Shown: in pieces, positions 1 through 6,463 of the stretch
Layout: the number at the start of each line of letters is the position of its first letter
Position numbering within the stretch: the stretch's first letter is position 1
NCBI GenBank assembly: GCA_031289445.1
Contig: JAITPL010000047.1
Coordinates: forward strand, 1-6,762
Direction of reading: 5' to 3'
DNA: 6,762 nucleotides
From: Tannerella sp.
Lineage (GTDB): Bacteria > Bacteroidota > Bacteroidia > Bacteroidales > Tannerellaceae
Notes under the pieces: generated by a model
What the model was told of the DNA's origin: nothing
The model's input: only the letters and a program-made list of their open reading frames with translations
Database searches by the model: none
Made by a program: the position numbers and the translations under genes

Positions 1-2
1 CT

Positions 3-239
3 ATTCAATTGGCAATTATCGCCGTCATTGCGGGAAAGTTTGCCATAACTTGTCGCGATAATTGGCTTCGCCAACAAGCGCACTGTATGCCCAAAAACCA
101 TTTCTTGAGAAACGAAGTCAGCTTCGCATCGTTGCTGAAGCAGTTCCCCGCCGAAGCGGTAGAACTCTTCAAGGTAACCGAAGAAAACGCCAAATGGCGC
201 TTAGGCGGTTATAAACGATTGGCGACACAGACGTTCTGA
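3..239 (+). CDS. C-terminal end of a probable pyruvate:ferredoxin (flavodoxin) oxidoreductase, cut by the left edge
   Basis: The frame is open from the left edge and ends in TGA at 237-239, so only the 3' end is visible; TTG at 9 and ATG at 87 are in frame but are probably not real starts. From about base 102 the product reads FLRNEVSFASLLKQFPAEA and ends NAKWRLGGYKRLATQTF. This resembles the extreme C-terminus of the single-chain pyruvate oxidoreductases (NifJ/PFOR type), which decarboxylate pyruvate to acetyl-CoA in the cytoplasm and reduce ferredoxin or flavodoxin. No cofactor-binding motif lies in the visible part, so the call rests on tail similarity recalled from the family. Bases 3-101 are also open but encode residues I cannot match to PFOR, where an NPFxLDSKxP-like stretch would be expected. 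The frame could therefore be a gene remnant, a gene carrying an in-frame insertion, or a divergent relative. A strong terminator follows 17 bases after the stop, as expected for a true gene end. Confidence 0.5.
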   Translation: MQLAIIAVIAGKFAITCRDNWLRQQAHCMPKNHFLRNEVSFASLLKQFPAEAVELFKVTEENAKWRLGGYKRLATQTF

Positions 240-255
240 CCTATCTATCCCTACC

Positions 256-284
256 AACCTCCCCCTCTGGGGGGAGGTTTTTTT
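256..284 (+). terminator. Rho-independent terminator after the left-edge gene
   Basis: AACCTCCCCC (256-265) pairs perfectly with GGGGGAGGTT (270-279) around a four-base TCTG loop, and a run of seven T lies at 278-284. This is a textbook intrinsic terminator 17 bases past the stop codon at 239. It should insulate the downstream TlpA-like gene from upstream transcription. The opposite strand has no matching T-run, so it acts in the plus direction only. Confidence 0.92.
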
Positions 285-325
285 CTCTTGTTTCAAGTCT
301 TTGTCGAAAAAAAAATGAGAAAATA

Positions 326-357
326 TTTGTTTTATCCATTTTAATATTGTAACTTTG
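326..357 (+). promoter_or_regulatory. Bacteroidota-type promoter of the TlpA-like gene
   Basis: TTTG at 326-329 and TAACTTTG at 350-357 are separated by 20 bases. This fits the -33 TTTG and -7 TAnnTTTG elements used by the primary sigma factor of Bacteroidota. Transcription would begin near base 364, leaving a leader of about 93 bases before the ATG at 457. The leader ends in an A/T-rich stretch without a Shine-Dalgarno motif, which is normal for this phylum. I see no operator or riboswitch in the leader. Confidence 0.75.
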
Positions 358-456
358 CAGCGATTTTGCGGCAGGTTTGTAGCGGCGCTTCGGCTTGTTT
401 GTATAATCAGAATAAAATCAGGAGTGCCGGAAACATAATAAATAAATAAATTAACA

Positions 457-2001
457 ATGAAAATTAAACATGTTTTTTATCTTTTATTTGTCTTTATTTA
501 TCCATGGGACAGTGAAATAAAGGCTATCTCTATCCCGAAGCAAATTGTTGTTGCAGGGAAAATTGACAATTATGACCCTGAGAGGCCTATTACATTATAT
601 GTGAATAGATTGGGTTACATCAAGGCGGATGGAATAGATGCGAAGGCGGACAGTCTCGGAAATTTCATTGCGATTTTTGAAAGTTATCATCCAACCGATG
701 TCTGGATAACATATAAAGCTAATTTTTTAGTGTTGCTGCACCCAACCGATAGCTTGTTTGTCCATTTTGACGGAAAATACAATAATAGACCCGAATTATT
801 GGCTTCCATCAAGTTTAGCGGCGATGCGGCAAAAACGAATCAGGATGTGGCAAAATTCCAGCAAATGTATTTTTCGCATGAAAACTATGCCGATTGGGAT
901 AAAAAAAGCAGGACTGTAAAGGAGTATGATACGGAACAGTATCTTCAATATTTGGATACTATAAAGCGCCAAAATAAAGAGCTTTATGATAAATTCGTGG
1001 CGGAAAACTCTCCAAATGAAGAAACTAAAAAGTGGGCATTAATATACATTGAATCAGACTATTATGAAAATTTGGCTAATTATGCGCGTGGTCACAGAGA
1101 AGCTAACGGTATGAACGCTATGATTAAGCGTGGTAATAACAATTATGATTTTGTTGATAACTGGGATGTCCCGAAAGGATTTTACGATAGACTTCTCGAC
1201 CGCTTACCGATTGATTCATCCATGTTTATAAGTACTTATGCGTTGCGTCTTTTTGCAGAGAGATTCAACATATATGTGGTTGATAATTTGAGAGATAGAA
1301 ATATAGATGGGGGAGTTCTCCCCGGAGGCCGTTTGTTAGCGCGAGCGAAAATTGTCGATTCGATTATTATTCACAGCACAATAGAATTTGTTCCCGACCC
1401 GCTGTTGCTCCAAATAATGTTAACCGGTATTTTCAATAAAGAATTTGAAAAACAGGATATAGCAACATTCGAAAAATATAGGGAACTTGCCGATACTTAT
1501 ATAAAAGAGCCGTTTTTGAAAGAGCCGATTTTTCAAAAGTATCTTCAAACCAAAGCGAGAATAGAAAATCCGAAAATTTATACGGAAGCGATTTTGAAAG
1601 ATGTATCTCATTCGTCCGTCAATCAAATAGTGGACAGCATTATGCAATCCAATAAAAATAAGGTAATCTATGTTGATTTTTGGGCGACATGGTGCGGCCC
1701 TTGTTTGGGTGAAATGCCAAATTCAAAAATTGTGGAAGACGAGATGAAAGACAAAGATGTGGCATTTGTTTACATCTGCCTTGAATCGGAAGAGCAAAAA
1801 TACAAGGCTACCATATCAAAATTCCAGCTTGGCGGCCAGCATTATTTTTTGACGAGGCAACAAAGTCAAGAAATAAGAACTCTTTTTGAAATATCCGGAA
1901 TACCGTTTTATCTGTTGATTGACAAAAATGGCGTGATAACAGAAAAAGGAAGCCATTTGCGACCGCTTGATGCGAAAAGCAAACTGAAGAATTTATTATA
2001 A
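457..2001 (+). CDS. Secreted TlpA-family thioredoxin-like protein with a long N-terminal region
   Basis: The 514-residue product starts with a likely signal peptide: lysines at 2 and 4, a hydrophobic stretch at about 6-17, and possible cleavage after A23. No lipobox cysteine is present, so a soluble periplasmic location is likely. Residues about 28-120 look like the beta-rich N-terminal domain common in long Bacteroidota TlpA proteins. Residues about 130-390 are mostly helical and not recognised. The last 120 residues form a thioredoxin fold with WATWCGPC (active cysteines C413 and C416) and the cis-proline loop SGIPF (P483), followed by YLLIDKNG. Such proteins reduce or exchange disulfides in exported proteins or in haem-protein maturation; the partner here is unknown. 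The ATG at 457 is chosen because the signal peptide begins there and a promoter lies upstream. The gene is visibly more AT-rich than its neighbours (roughly 35-40% GC against 50-60% or more), so recent acquisition is possible. It is flanked by its own promoter and lacks co-directional partners close by. Confidence 0.88.
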   Translation: MKIKHVFYLLFVFIYPWDSEIKAISIPKQIVVAGKIDNYDPERPITLYVNRLGYIKADGIDAKADSLGNFIAIFESYHPTDVWITYKANFLVLLHPTDSLFVHFDGKYNNRPELLASIKFSGDAAKTNQDVAKFQQMYFSHENYADWDKKSRTVKEYDTEQYLQYLDTIKRQNKELYDKFVAENSPNEETKKWALIYIESDYYENLANYARGHREANGMNAMIKRGNNNYDFVDNWDVPKGFYDRLLDRLPIDSSMFISTYALRLFAERFNIYVVDNLRDRNIDGGVLPGGRLLARAKIVDSIIIHSTIEFVPDPLLLQIMLTGIFNKEFEKQDIATFEKYRELADTYIKEPFLKEPIFQKYLQTKARIENPKIYTEAILKDVSHSSVNQIVDSIMQSNKNKVIYVDFWATWCGPCLGEMPNSKIVEDEMKDKDVAFVYICLESEEQKYKATISKFQLGGQHYFLTRQQSQEIRTLFEISGIPFYLLIDKNGVITEKGSHLRPLDAKSKLKNLL

Positions 2002-2072
2002 AGTGTCGGCGACGCCCATTAGCGAATGTTATAGGCCTTGCGCCCTTCATTTGTCTATATTGAATGAGGATT

Positions 2073-2099
2073 CAGTATGTTCCACTTTAGAACATACTG
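2073..2099. repeat. Perfect 10-bp inverted repeat after the TlpA-like gene
   Basis: CAGTATGTTC at 2073-2082 is the exact reverse complement of GAACATACTG at 2090-2099, with a seven-base spacer. It lies 72 bases past the TlpA-like stop. As RNA it would form a stable hairpin, but no T-run follows on either strand, so it is not a classical intrinsic terminator. It could be a transcript-end structure protecting the 3' end, or a binding site for a dimeric protein; the sequence does not decide. Confidence 0.7.
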
Positions 2100-2212
2100 C
2101 TAACGATGGAGACGTGTATCAAACTACATTTTACAAATAGCTTATGCTTTATGGTCAAGGAACTATGCCTTATGTCCTTTCAGGCAAGATATTATCAGCC
2201 TCCCCGCCATTC

Positions 2213-2253
2213 TCAATTGTCAATTGTCAATTGTCAATTGTCATCCTCAATTG
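2213..2253. repeat. Tandem TCAATTG heptamers
   Basis: Four perfect head-to-tail copies of TCAATTG occupy 2213-2240. After a six-base gap (TCATCC) a fifth copy follows at 2247-2253. Each unit contains the palindrome CAATTG, so the array reads nearly the same on both strands. Arrays of this kind are, from memory, common between genes in Bacteroidota genomes. Here the last copy ends nine bases before the -33 element of the ppdK promoter. A role in regulation is possible, but a simple slippage-prone repeat is equally likely. Confidence 0.85.
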
Positions 2254-2262
2254 CCTTCCACA

Positions 2263-2293
2263 TTTGTTTATTTCAAAAAAAGTAGTACCTTTG
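2263..2293 (+). promoter_or_regulatory. Bacteroidota-type promoter of ppdK
   Basis: TTTG at 2263-2266 and TACCTTTG at 2286-2293, 19 bases apart, match the phylum's -33/-7 consensus. The predicted start is near base 2300, giving a leader of about 48 bases. The leader is A-rich (AATTAAATAAAGAAAGT just before the ATG) and has no clear Shine-Dalgarno sequence. Confidence 0.8.
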
Positions 2294-2347
2294 CAAACTC
2301 AACATAGCAAAAACCATAGAAAATTTTAACAATTAAATAAAGAAAGT

Positions 2348-5074
2348 ATGGATAAAAAAAGAGTTTATTCCTTTGGCAACGGACAAGCCGAAGGTAAGGC
2401 AGATATGAAGAATCTGCTTGGTGGCAAGGGCGCAAACCTTGCAGAGATGAATCTTATCGGAGTGCCGGTACCACCGGGGTTTACTATCACTACCGAAGTT
2501 TGTAACGAGTACTTTGAGAAAGGCCACGACACCGTTGTAGCCATTCTCAAGAGCGATGTGGAGGCGGCTTTGGCAAACGTCGAGAAGCTGATGAACTCCA
2601 AGTTTGGCGACGTCGGCAATCCCTTGCTTGTATCGGTACGTTCGGGCGCTCGCGCTTCGATGCCCGGCATGATGGATACTATACTCAACCTTGGGCTTAA
2701 CGACAAGGTAGTTGAGGGCTTGGTAGCCAAGACCGGCAATCCGCGTTTCGTTTGGGATTCGTACCGCCGTTTTGTGCAGATGTATGGCGACGTGGTGCTT
2801 GGCATGAAGCCGGCCGACAAGAACGAGCAAGACCCCTTTGAAGTCATTATCGACGAAGTGAAAGAGAAGAAAGGCGTCAAACTTGACACCGACCTTGAAG
2901 TTGACGACCTCAAAACGCTGGTTGCGAAGTTCAAGGCCGCTGTGGAGGCGCAAACAGGCAAATCCTTTCCCGACGATGCTTACGAGCAGTTGTGGGGCGC
3001 CATCTGCGCCGTGTTCGACAGTTGGATGAACGAGCGTGCCATACTCTACCGCAAGATGGAAGGCATACCGGCAGAGTGGGGAACGGCAGTGAACGTACAG
3101 GCTATGGTCTTCGGCAATATGGGCGCGACCTCGGCTACCGGCGTAGCATTCAGTCGCGACGCCGCCACCGGTGAAGACCTCTTTATCGGCGAGTATCTCA
3201 TTAATGCTCAGGGCGAAGACGTCGTTGCCGGCATCCGCACTCCGCAGCAAATAACCAAAATCGGCTCCGAGAGATGGGCCAAGCTGGCAGGCGTTTCGGA
3301 AGAAGACCGCAAGACGATTTATCCTTCGATGGAAGAGGCGATGCCCCCTATCTACAAGCAACTCTATGACTTGCAGGAGAAACTGGAAAATCACTATAAA
3401 GACATGCAGGACATGGAGTTCACCGTTCAGGAGGGCAAACTGTGGTTTTTGCAGACACGTAACGGCAAGCGTACCGGCGCGGCTATGGTTAAGATAGCTA
3501 TGGATTTGTTGCGTCAGGGCATGATTGACGAAAAAACAGCTATCAATCGCGTTGAGCCTAACAAGCTGGACGAGTTGCTTCACCCGATATTCGATAAAAA
3601 AGCCCTGGCCGAAGCCAAGGTGTTGACTAAAGGTTTGGCGGCCTCACCCGGAGCTGCCTGTGGCAAGATTGTATTCAACGCCGACGATGCTGCGGTATGG
3701 GCGGCTAAAGGCGAGCACGTCATAATGGTGCGCGTGGAGACTTCGCCCGAAGACCTTGCGGGAATGGCGGCCGCCAAAGGTATCCTGACAGCTCGTGGAG
3801 GCATGACTTCGCACGCTGCCGTCGTTGCCCGCGGTATGGGCAAGTGTTGTGTTTCGGGCGCCGGCGAGTTAGTCATCGACTATGCCAAAAAGACGCTTAC
3901 AGTAGGCTCAACCGTACTTGGCGAGGGCGATTTTATCTCGCTTAACGGCTCAACCGGTCAGATATATGTCGGCGAGGTCGGCACCAAAGAGGCCGAGCTG
4001 GACGACGACTTTGCAGAGTTGATGAAACTTTGCGACAAACACACTCGCCTTGTCGTCCGCACTAACGCCGATACCCCCTACGATGCGGTGATGGCACGCG
4101 GTTTCGGAGCGGTAGGTATCGGTCTGTGCCGCACGGAGCACATGTTTTTCGAGGGCGAGAAGATACGCGCCATGCGCGAGATGATTCTTGCCGAGACCGT
4201 CGAAGACCGTCGCCGCGCTCTGGCAAAGATACTGCCCTATCAGCAGGACGATTTCAAGGGAATATTCAAGGCGATGGCAGGCTATCCTGTTACCGTCCGC
4301 CTGCTCGACCCGCCTCTGCACGAGTTTGTGCCTCACTACGAAAAAGAACAGCGCGAACTGGCTGAAATAATGGGTGTTTCGTATGAGACTATCCGCGTGC
4401 GCGTCGAATCCCTGCACGAGGCCAACCCGATGCTCGGACATCGCGGTTGCCGGCTTGGCAACACCTATCCCGAAATAACCGAGATGCAGACACGCGCAAT
4501 ACTTGGCGCCGCCCTCGAACTTAAAGCCGAAGGTCTTATTACATATCCCGAAATAATGGTGCCTCTGACAGGTATCCTCCATGAGTTTGCCGCTCAGGAA
4601 AAGGTTATCCGCGAGACCGCAGCCAAACTCTTCGCCGAGCATGGCCAGACGATTGATTTCAAGGTAGGAACGATGATCGAGATACCGCGTGCAGCGCTTA
4701 CTGCCGACCGTATCGCAAGCAAGGCCGAGTTCTTCTCGTTTGGTACCAACGACCTTACACAGATGACTTTCGGCTACAGCCGCGACGATATTGCATCCTT
4801 CCTTCCGGCCTATCTTGATATGAAGATACTGCCTAACGATCCGTTCCAGGTGCTCGACCAGAAAGGTGTAGGGCAGTTAGTTCGCATGGCTACGGAGAAA
4901 GGCCGTTCGATACGCCCCGACTTGAAGTGCGGCATCTGTGGCGAACATGGCGGCGAGCCTTCGTCGGTCAAGTTCTGCCACAAGGTAGGTCTTAACTATG
5001 TCAGCTGCTCGCCGTATCGCGTGCCTATCGCCCGCCTCGCCGCAGCGCAGGCAGCAATCGAGGATACCTTGTAG
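2348..5074 (+). CDS. ppdK: Pyruvate, phosphate dikinase
   Basis: This cytoplasmic enzyme interconverts pyruvate, ATP and phosphate with PEP, AMP and pyrophosphate. In anaerobes it can run towards PEP for gluconeogenesis or towards pyruvate as a PPi-dependent glycolytic step. The 908-residue product has the three expected parts. The ATP-grasp domain (about 1-370) holds GGKGANLAEM (K27) and SVRSGARASMPG (R98). The swivelling phosphohistidine domain (about 425-510) has GGMTSHAAVVARG with the catalytic H489; T487, two residues before it, corresponds to the site phosphorylated in plant enzymes. The C-terminal TIM barrel (about 520-905) binds PEP/pyruvate and holds GTMIEIPRAA (E778), GTNDLTQMTFG (N801, D802) and GICGEHGG with the catalytic acid C864. 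Spacings agree with the Clostridium symbiosum enzyme as I recall it. Length is normal and the frame is intact. The ATG at 2348 directly precedes the conserved N-terminus and follows a promoter at a suitable distance. The radical SAM gene begins 16 bases after the stop, so both are probably one transcription unit. Confidence 0.98.
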   Translation: MDKKRVYSFGNGQAEGKADMKNLLGGKGANLAEMNLIGVPVPPGFTITTEVCNEYFEKGHDTVVAILKSDVEAALANVEKLMNSKFGDVGNPLLVSVRSGARASMPGMMDTILNLGLNDKVVEGLVAKTGNPRFVWDSYRRFVQMYGDVVLGMKPADKNEQDPFEVIIDEVKEKKGVKLDTDLEVDDLKTLVAKFKAAVEAQTGKSFPDDAYEQLWGAICAVFDSWMNERAILYRKMEGIPAEWGTAVNVQAMVFGNMGATSATGVAFSRDAATGEDLFIGEYLINAQGEDVVAGIRTPQQITKIGSERWAKLAGVSEEDRKTIYPSMEEAMPPIYKQLYDLQEKLENHYKDMQDMEFTVQEGKLWFLQTRNGKRTGAAMVKIAMDLLRQGMIDEKTAINRVEPNKLDELLHPIFDKKALAEAKVLTKGLAASPGAACGKIVFNADDAAVWAAKGEHVIMVRVETSPEDLAGMAAAKGILTARGGMTSHAAVVARGMGKCCVSGAGELVIDYAKKTLTVGSTVLGEGDFISLNGSTGQIYVGEVGTKEAELDDDFAELMKLCDKHTRLVVRTNADTPYDAVMARGFGAVGIGLCRTEHMFFEGEKIRAMREMILAETVEDRRRALAKILPYQQDDFKGIFKAMAGYPVTVRLLDPPLHEFVPHYEKEQRELAEIMGVSYETIRVRVESLHEANPMLGHRGCRLGNTYPEITEMQTRAILGAALELKAEGLITYPEIMVPLTGILHEFAAQEKVIRETAAKLFAEHGQTIDFKVGTMIEIPRAALTADRIASKAEFFSFGTNDLTQMTFGYSRDDIASFLPAYLDMKILPNDPFQVLDQKGVGQLVRMATEKGRSIRPDLKCGICGEHGGEPSSVKFCHKVGLNYVSCSPYRVPIARLAAAQAAIEDTL

Positions 5075-5090
5075 AGATTTTTACAACAAG

Positions 5091-6368
5091 ATGAAGATAA
5101 AATTGATTTATCCCAAGTGGAAGAAGCTGCCGGGACAGACTACCTTCAACCTGCCTCCGCACGGTCCGGTAGTCTTTGCGGCAGCTCTTCCCGACGAGGC
5201 CGACATTTCGTTTACGGACGAGAATGTTGAAGCGCTGAACTTCGACGATGAATGTGATCTGGTAGCCATCTCGATGATGCTCAGTACGCAGGTCAAGCGC
5301 GGTTGGGAGATAGCCGACGAGTATCACCGGCGCGGCAAGCAGGTGATTTTTGGCGGCATCTCTGCCATGCTTCATGCCGAAGAGACTATGGAACATGCCG
5401 ACAGTGTGTTTCTTGGCGAGGCCGAAGGGCGCATGACCGAAGTGCTGGGCGACTGGAAGCAGGGCGCTCTCAAGAAAGTTTACAACTATATGATAAAGCA
5501 TCCGGCCATAGAGGATGTAGGCCCTGCACGGCGCGACCTCTACAAGCGCGACCTGTACAATCACAAGGGCGTGCAGATGGTTGACCTTTTCCATGCCTCA
5601 CGCGGATGCCGCTTCAGTTGCTACCCCTGCGCGGTTTCGTATCTCGGCGGTCGCTTCTTCCGTCCGCGTCCTGTTGGCAAGGTAATAGAAGACCTTGCTA
5701 CCATCGACAATAATCGCCTCTTTGTGGTTGACAACTCGCTTGCTCAAAACAAGGAATGGGAGATGGAACTCTTTCGCGAGATGATTCCCTTCAAAAAGAA
5801 ATGGATAAGCCATACTATCGAAGACGACCCCAAGGTGCTTGACCTCGCTGCCCAGGCGGGCGCATGGTATGTATATCAGGCAGTTTACGACACGTCAAGC
5901 TATATCAAGGAGCGGGTGCGTCGCTATCACGATTACGGAATAGGCGTCGAAGGCACTATCCTGCTTGGCATCGACAGTCAAACCGAAGACGACATCAAGC
6001 GACTGGTTGATTTTTTGCTCGAAATAGACCTCGACCTGGCGGAGTTTACCGTAATGACGCCCTTCCCGCATACCAAGGGCTATGACGACTATTTGCGCCA
6101 GGGACGTATTTTTGATTTCGACTGGAATCATTACAACGCGGGGCAGGTGGTTTTTCAACCGAAAAACATGACGGCCGAACGCTTGCAGGAGTTGTACGAC
6201 TATGCCTGGGACACGTTCTACAAGGATGAAAGTCAGGAGCAGAAAATGTTCAAACTGTTCACTCAGGTAGTTCTCCGCGAGATGGAAGAAGGCACCTATC
6301 GCCCTCGCGAACGCGCCTTAGTCAACAAGTCGTTCGGCAAGGATATCGTCCGTTCGATAAACTTGTAA
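5091..6368 (+). CDS. Radical SAM protein with N-terminal cobalamin-binding-type domain
   Basis: The 425-residue product starts MKIKLIYPKW at the ATG at 5091, 16 bases after ppdK. The frame is open further upstream to 4998, but those residues overlap the ppdK end and have no domain character. Residues about 1-130 form a Rossmann-like domain of the B12-binding type, including VAISMMLSTQ, VIFGGISAMLHAEE and VFLGEAEG. The DxHxxG cobalamin-ligand motif is absent, as is usual in B12-dependent radical SAM enzymes. The radical SAM core follows with SRGCRFSCYPC, whose C173, C177 and C180 form the CxxxCxxC site for the [4Fe-4S] cluster that cleaves S-adenosylmethionine. Later core elements include VEGTILLGIDSQTEDD and MTPFPHTKGYDDY. 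The C-terminal tail (about 345-425) is helical. Family members perform methylations, ring rearrangements or other radical chemistry; this one's substrate cannot be inferred. Close linkage to ppdK suggests co-transcription. The final bases and the stop codon belong to the first unit of a 44-bp tandem repeat. Confidence 0.9.
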   Translation: MKIKLIYPKWKKLPGQTTFNLPPHGPVVFAAALPDEADISFTDENVEALNFDDECDLVAISMMLSTQVKRGWEIADEYHRRGKQVIFGGISAMLHAEETMEHADSVFLGEAEGRMTEVLGDWKQGALKKVYNYMIKHPAIEDVGPARRDLYKRDLYNHKGVQMVDLFHASRGCRFSCYPCAVSYLGGRFFRPRPVGKVIEDLATIDNNRLFVVDNSLAQNKEWEMELFREMIPFKKKWISHTIEDDPKVLDLAAQAGAWYVYQAVYDTSSYIKERVRRYHDYGIGVEGTILLGIDSQTEDDIKRLVDFLLEIDLDLAEFTVMTPFPHTKGYDDYLRQGRIFDFDWNHYNAGQVVFQPKNMTAERLQELYDYAWDTFYKDESQEQKMFKLFTQVVLREMEEGTYRPRERALVNKSFGKDIVRSINL

Positions 6369-6463
6369 AGCGTCTGTTCGGCAAGGATATCGTCCGTTCA
6401 ACAAACTTGTAAAACGTCTGTTCGGCAAGGATATCGTCCGTTCAATAAACTTGTAAAGCGCCT
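6332..6463. repeat. Three tandem 44-bp copies of the radical SAM gene's 3' end
   Basis: Units lie at 6332-6375, 6376-6419 and 6420-6463. Each begins GTTCGGCAAGGATATC and ends with a TTGTAAA(A/G)CG(C/T)CT block. Unit 1 contains the real last codons and stop of the radical SAM gene. Units 2 and 3 would encode the same ending, GKDIVRS(T/I)NL plus stop, but since 44 is not a multiple of three they lie in other frames and after the stop, so they are not translated from this gene. Units differ from one another at only two to four positions, all transitions (unit positions 25, 27, 39 and 42). The last base of unit 3 is the first base of the TTA that is the convergent gene's stop codon, so the array fills the whole intergenic gap. 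Confidence 0.95.

Larger units (their letters stand above)
2002..2347. other. 346-base intergenic region between the TlpA-like gene and ppdK
   Basis: No convincing gene lies here; a 61-codon open frame at 2144-2329 runs across the repeat array and the promoter and looks accidental. In order, the gap holds a GC-richer block at about 2008-2046 of unknown origin. A weak stem follows (CTTCATT at 2045-2051 with AATGAGG at 2063-2069, one G-U pair). Then come the perfect inverted repeat at 2073-2099, an unassigned AT-rich stretch at 2100-2210, the TCAATTG array at 2213-2253 and the ppdK promoter at 2263-2293. No tRNA or recognisable small RNA was seen. Confidence 0.6.

Noticed and set aside
2008..2046. 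GC-richer block with GTTATAGGC, considered as part of an integron attC site
   Set aside because: GTTATAG does not fit the GTTRRRY core, no matching RYYYAAC partner lies at a suitable distance, and no integrase is present.
2141..2177. Imperfect direct repeat (TATGCTTTATG at 2143 and TATGCCTTATG at 2164)
   Set aside because: It is short, imperfect and in AT-rich sequence; nothing ties it to a function.
2144..2329. Small 61-residue protein in the intergenic gap
   Set aside because: It translates the TCAATTG array (SIVNCQLSIV) and reads through the ppdK promoter; it has no domain and no promoter of its own.
2333..3583. A 416-codon open frame on the minus strand opposite ppdK
   Set aside because: It lies fully antisense to the well-supported ppdK gene, has no recognisable motif, and such frames arise easily opposite GC-biased codons. 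The minus frames at 2365-2961, 3580-3876 and 3950-4642 are rejected for the same reason.
4998..5090. N-terminal extension of the radical SAM protein
   Set aside because: These 31 codons overlap the end of ppdK in another frame and encode an arginine/serine-rich stretch without domain character. The ATG at 5091 starts the typical beta strand MKIKLIYP.
6332..6463. CRISPR array
   Set aside because: The 44-bp units are directly adjacent with no unique spacers, and the first unit is coding sequence.
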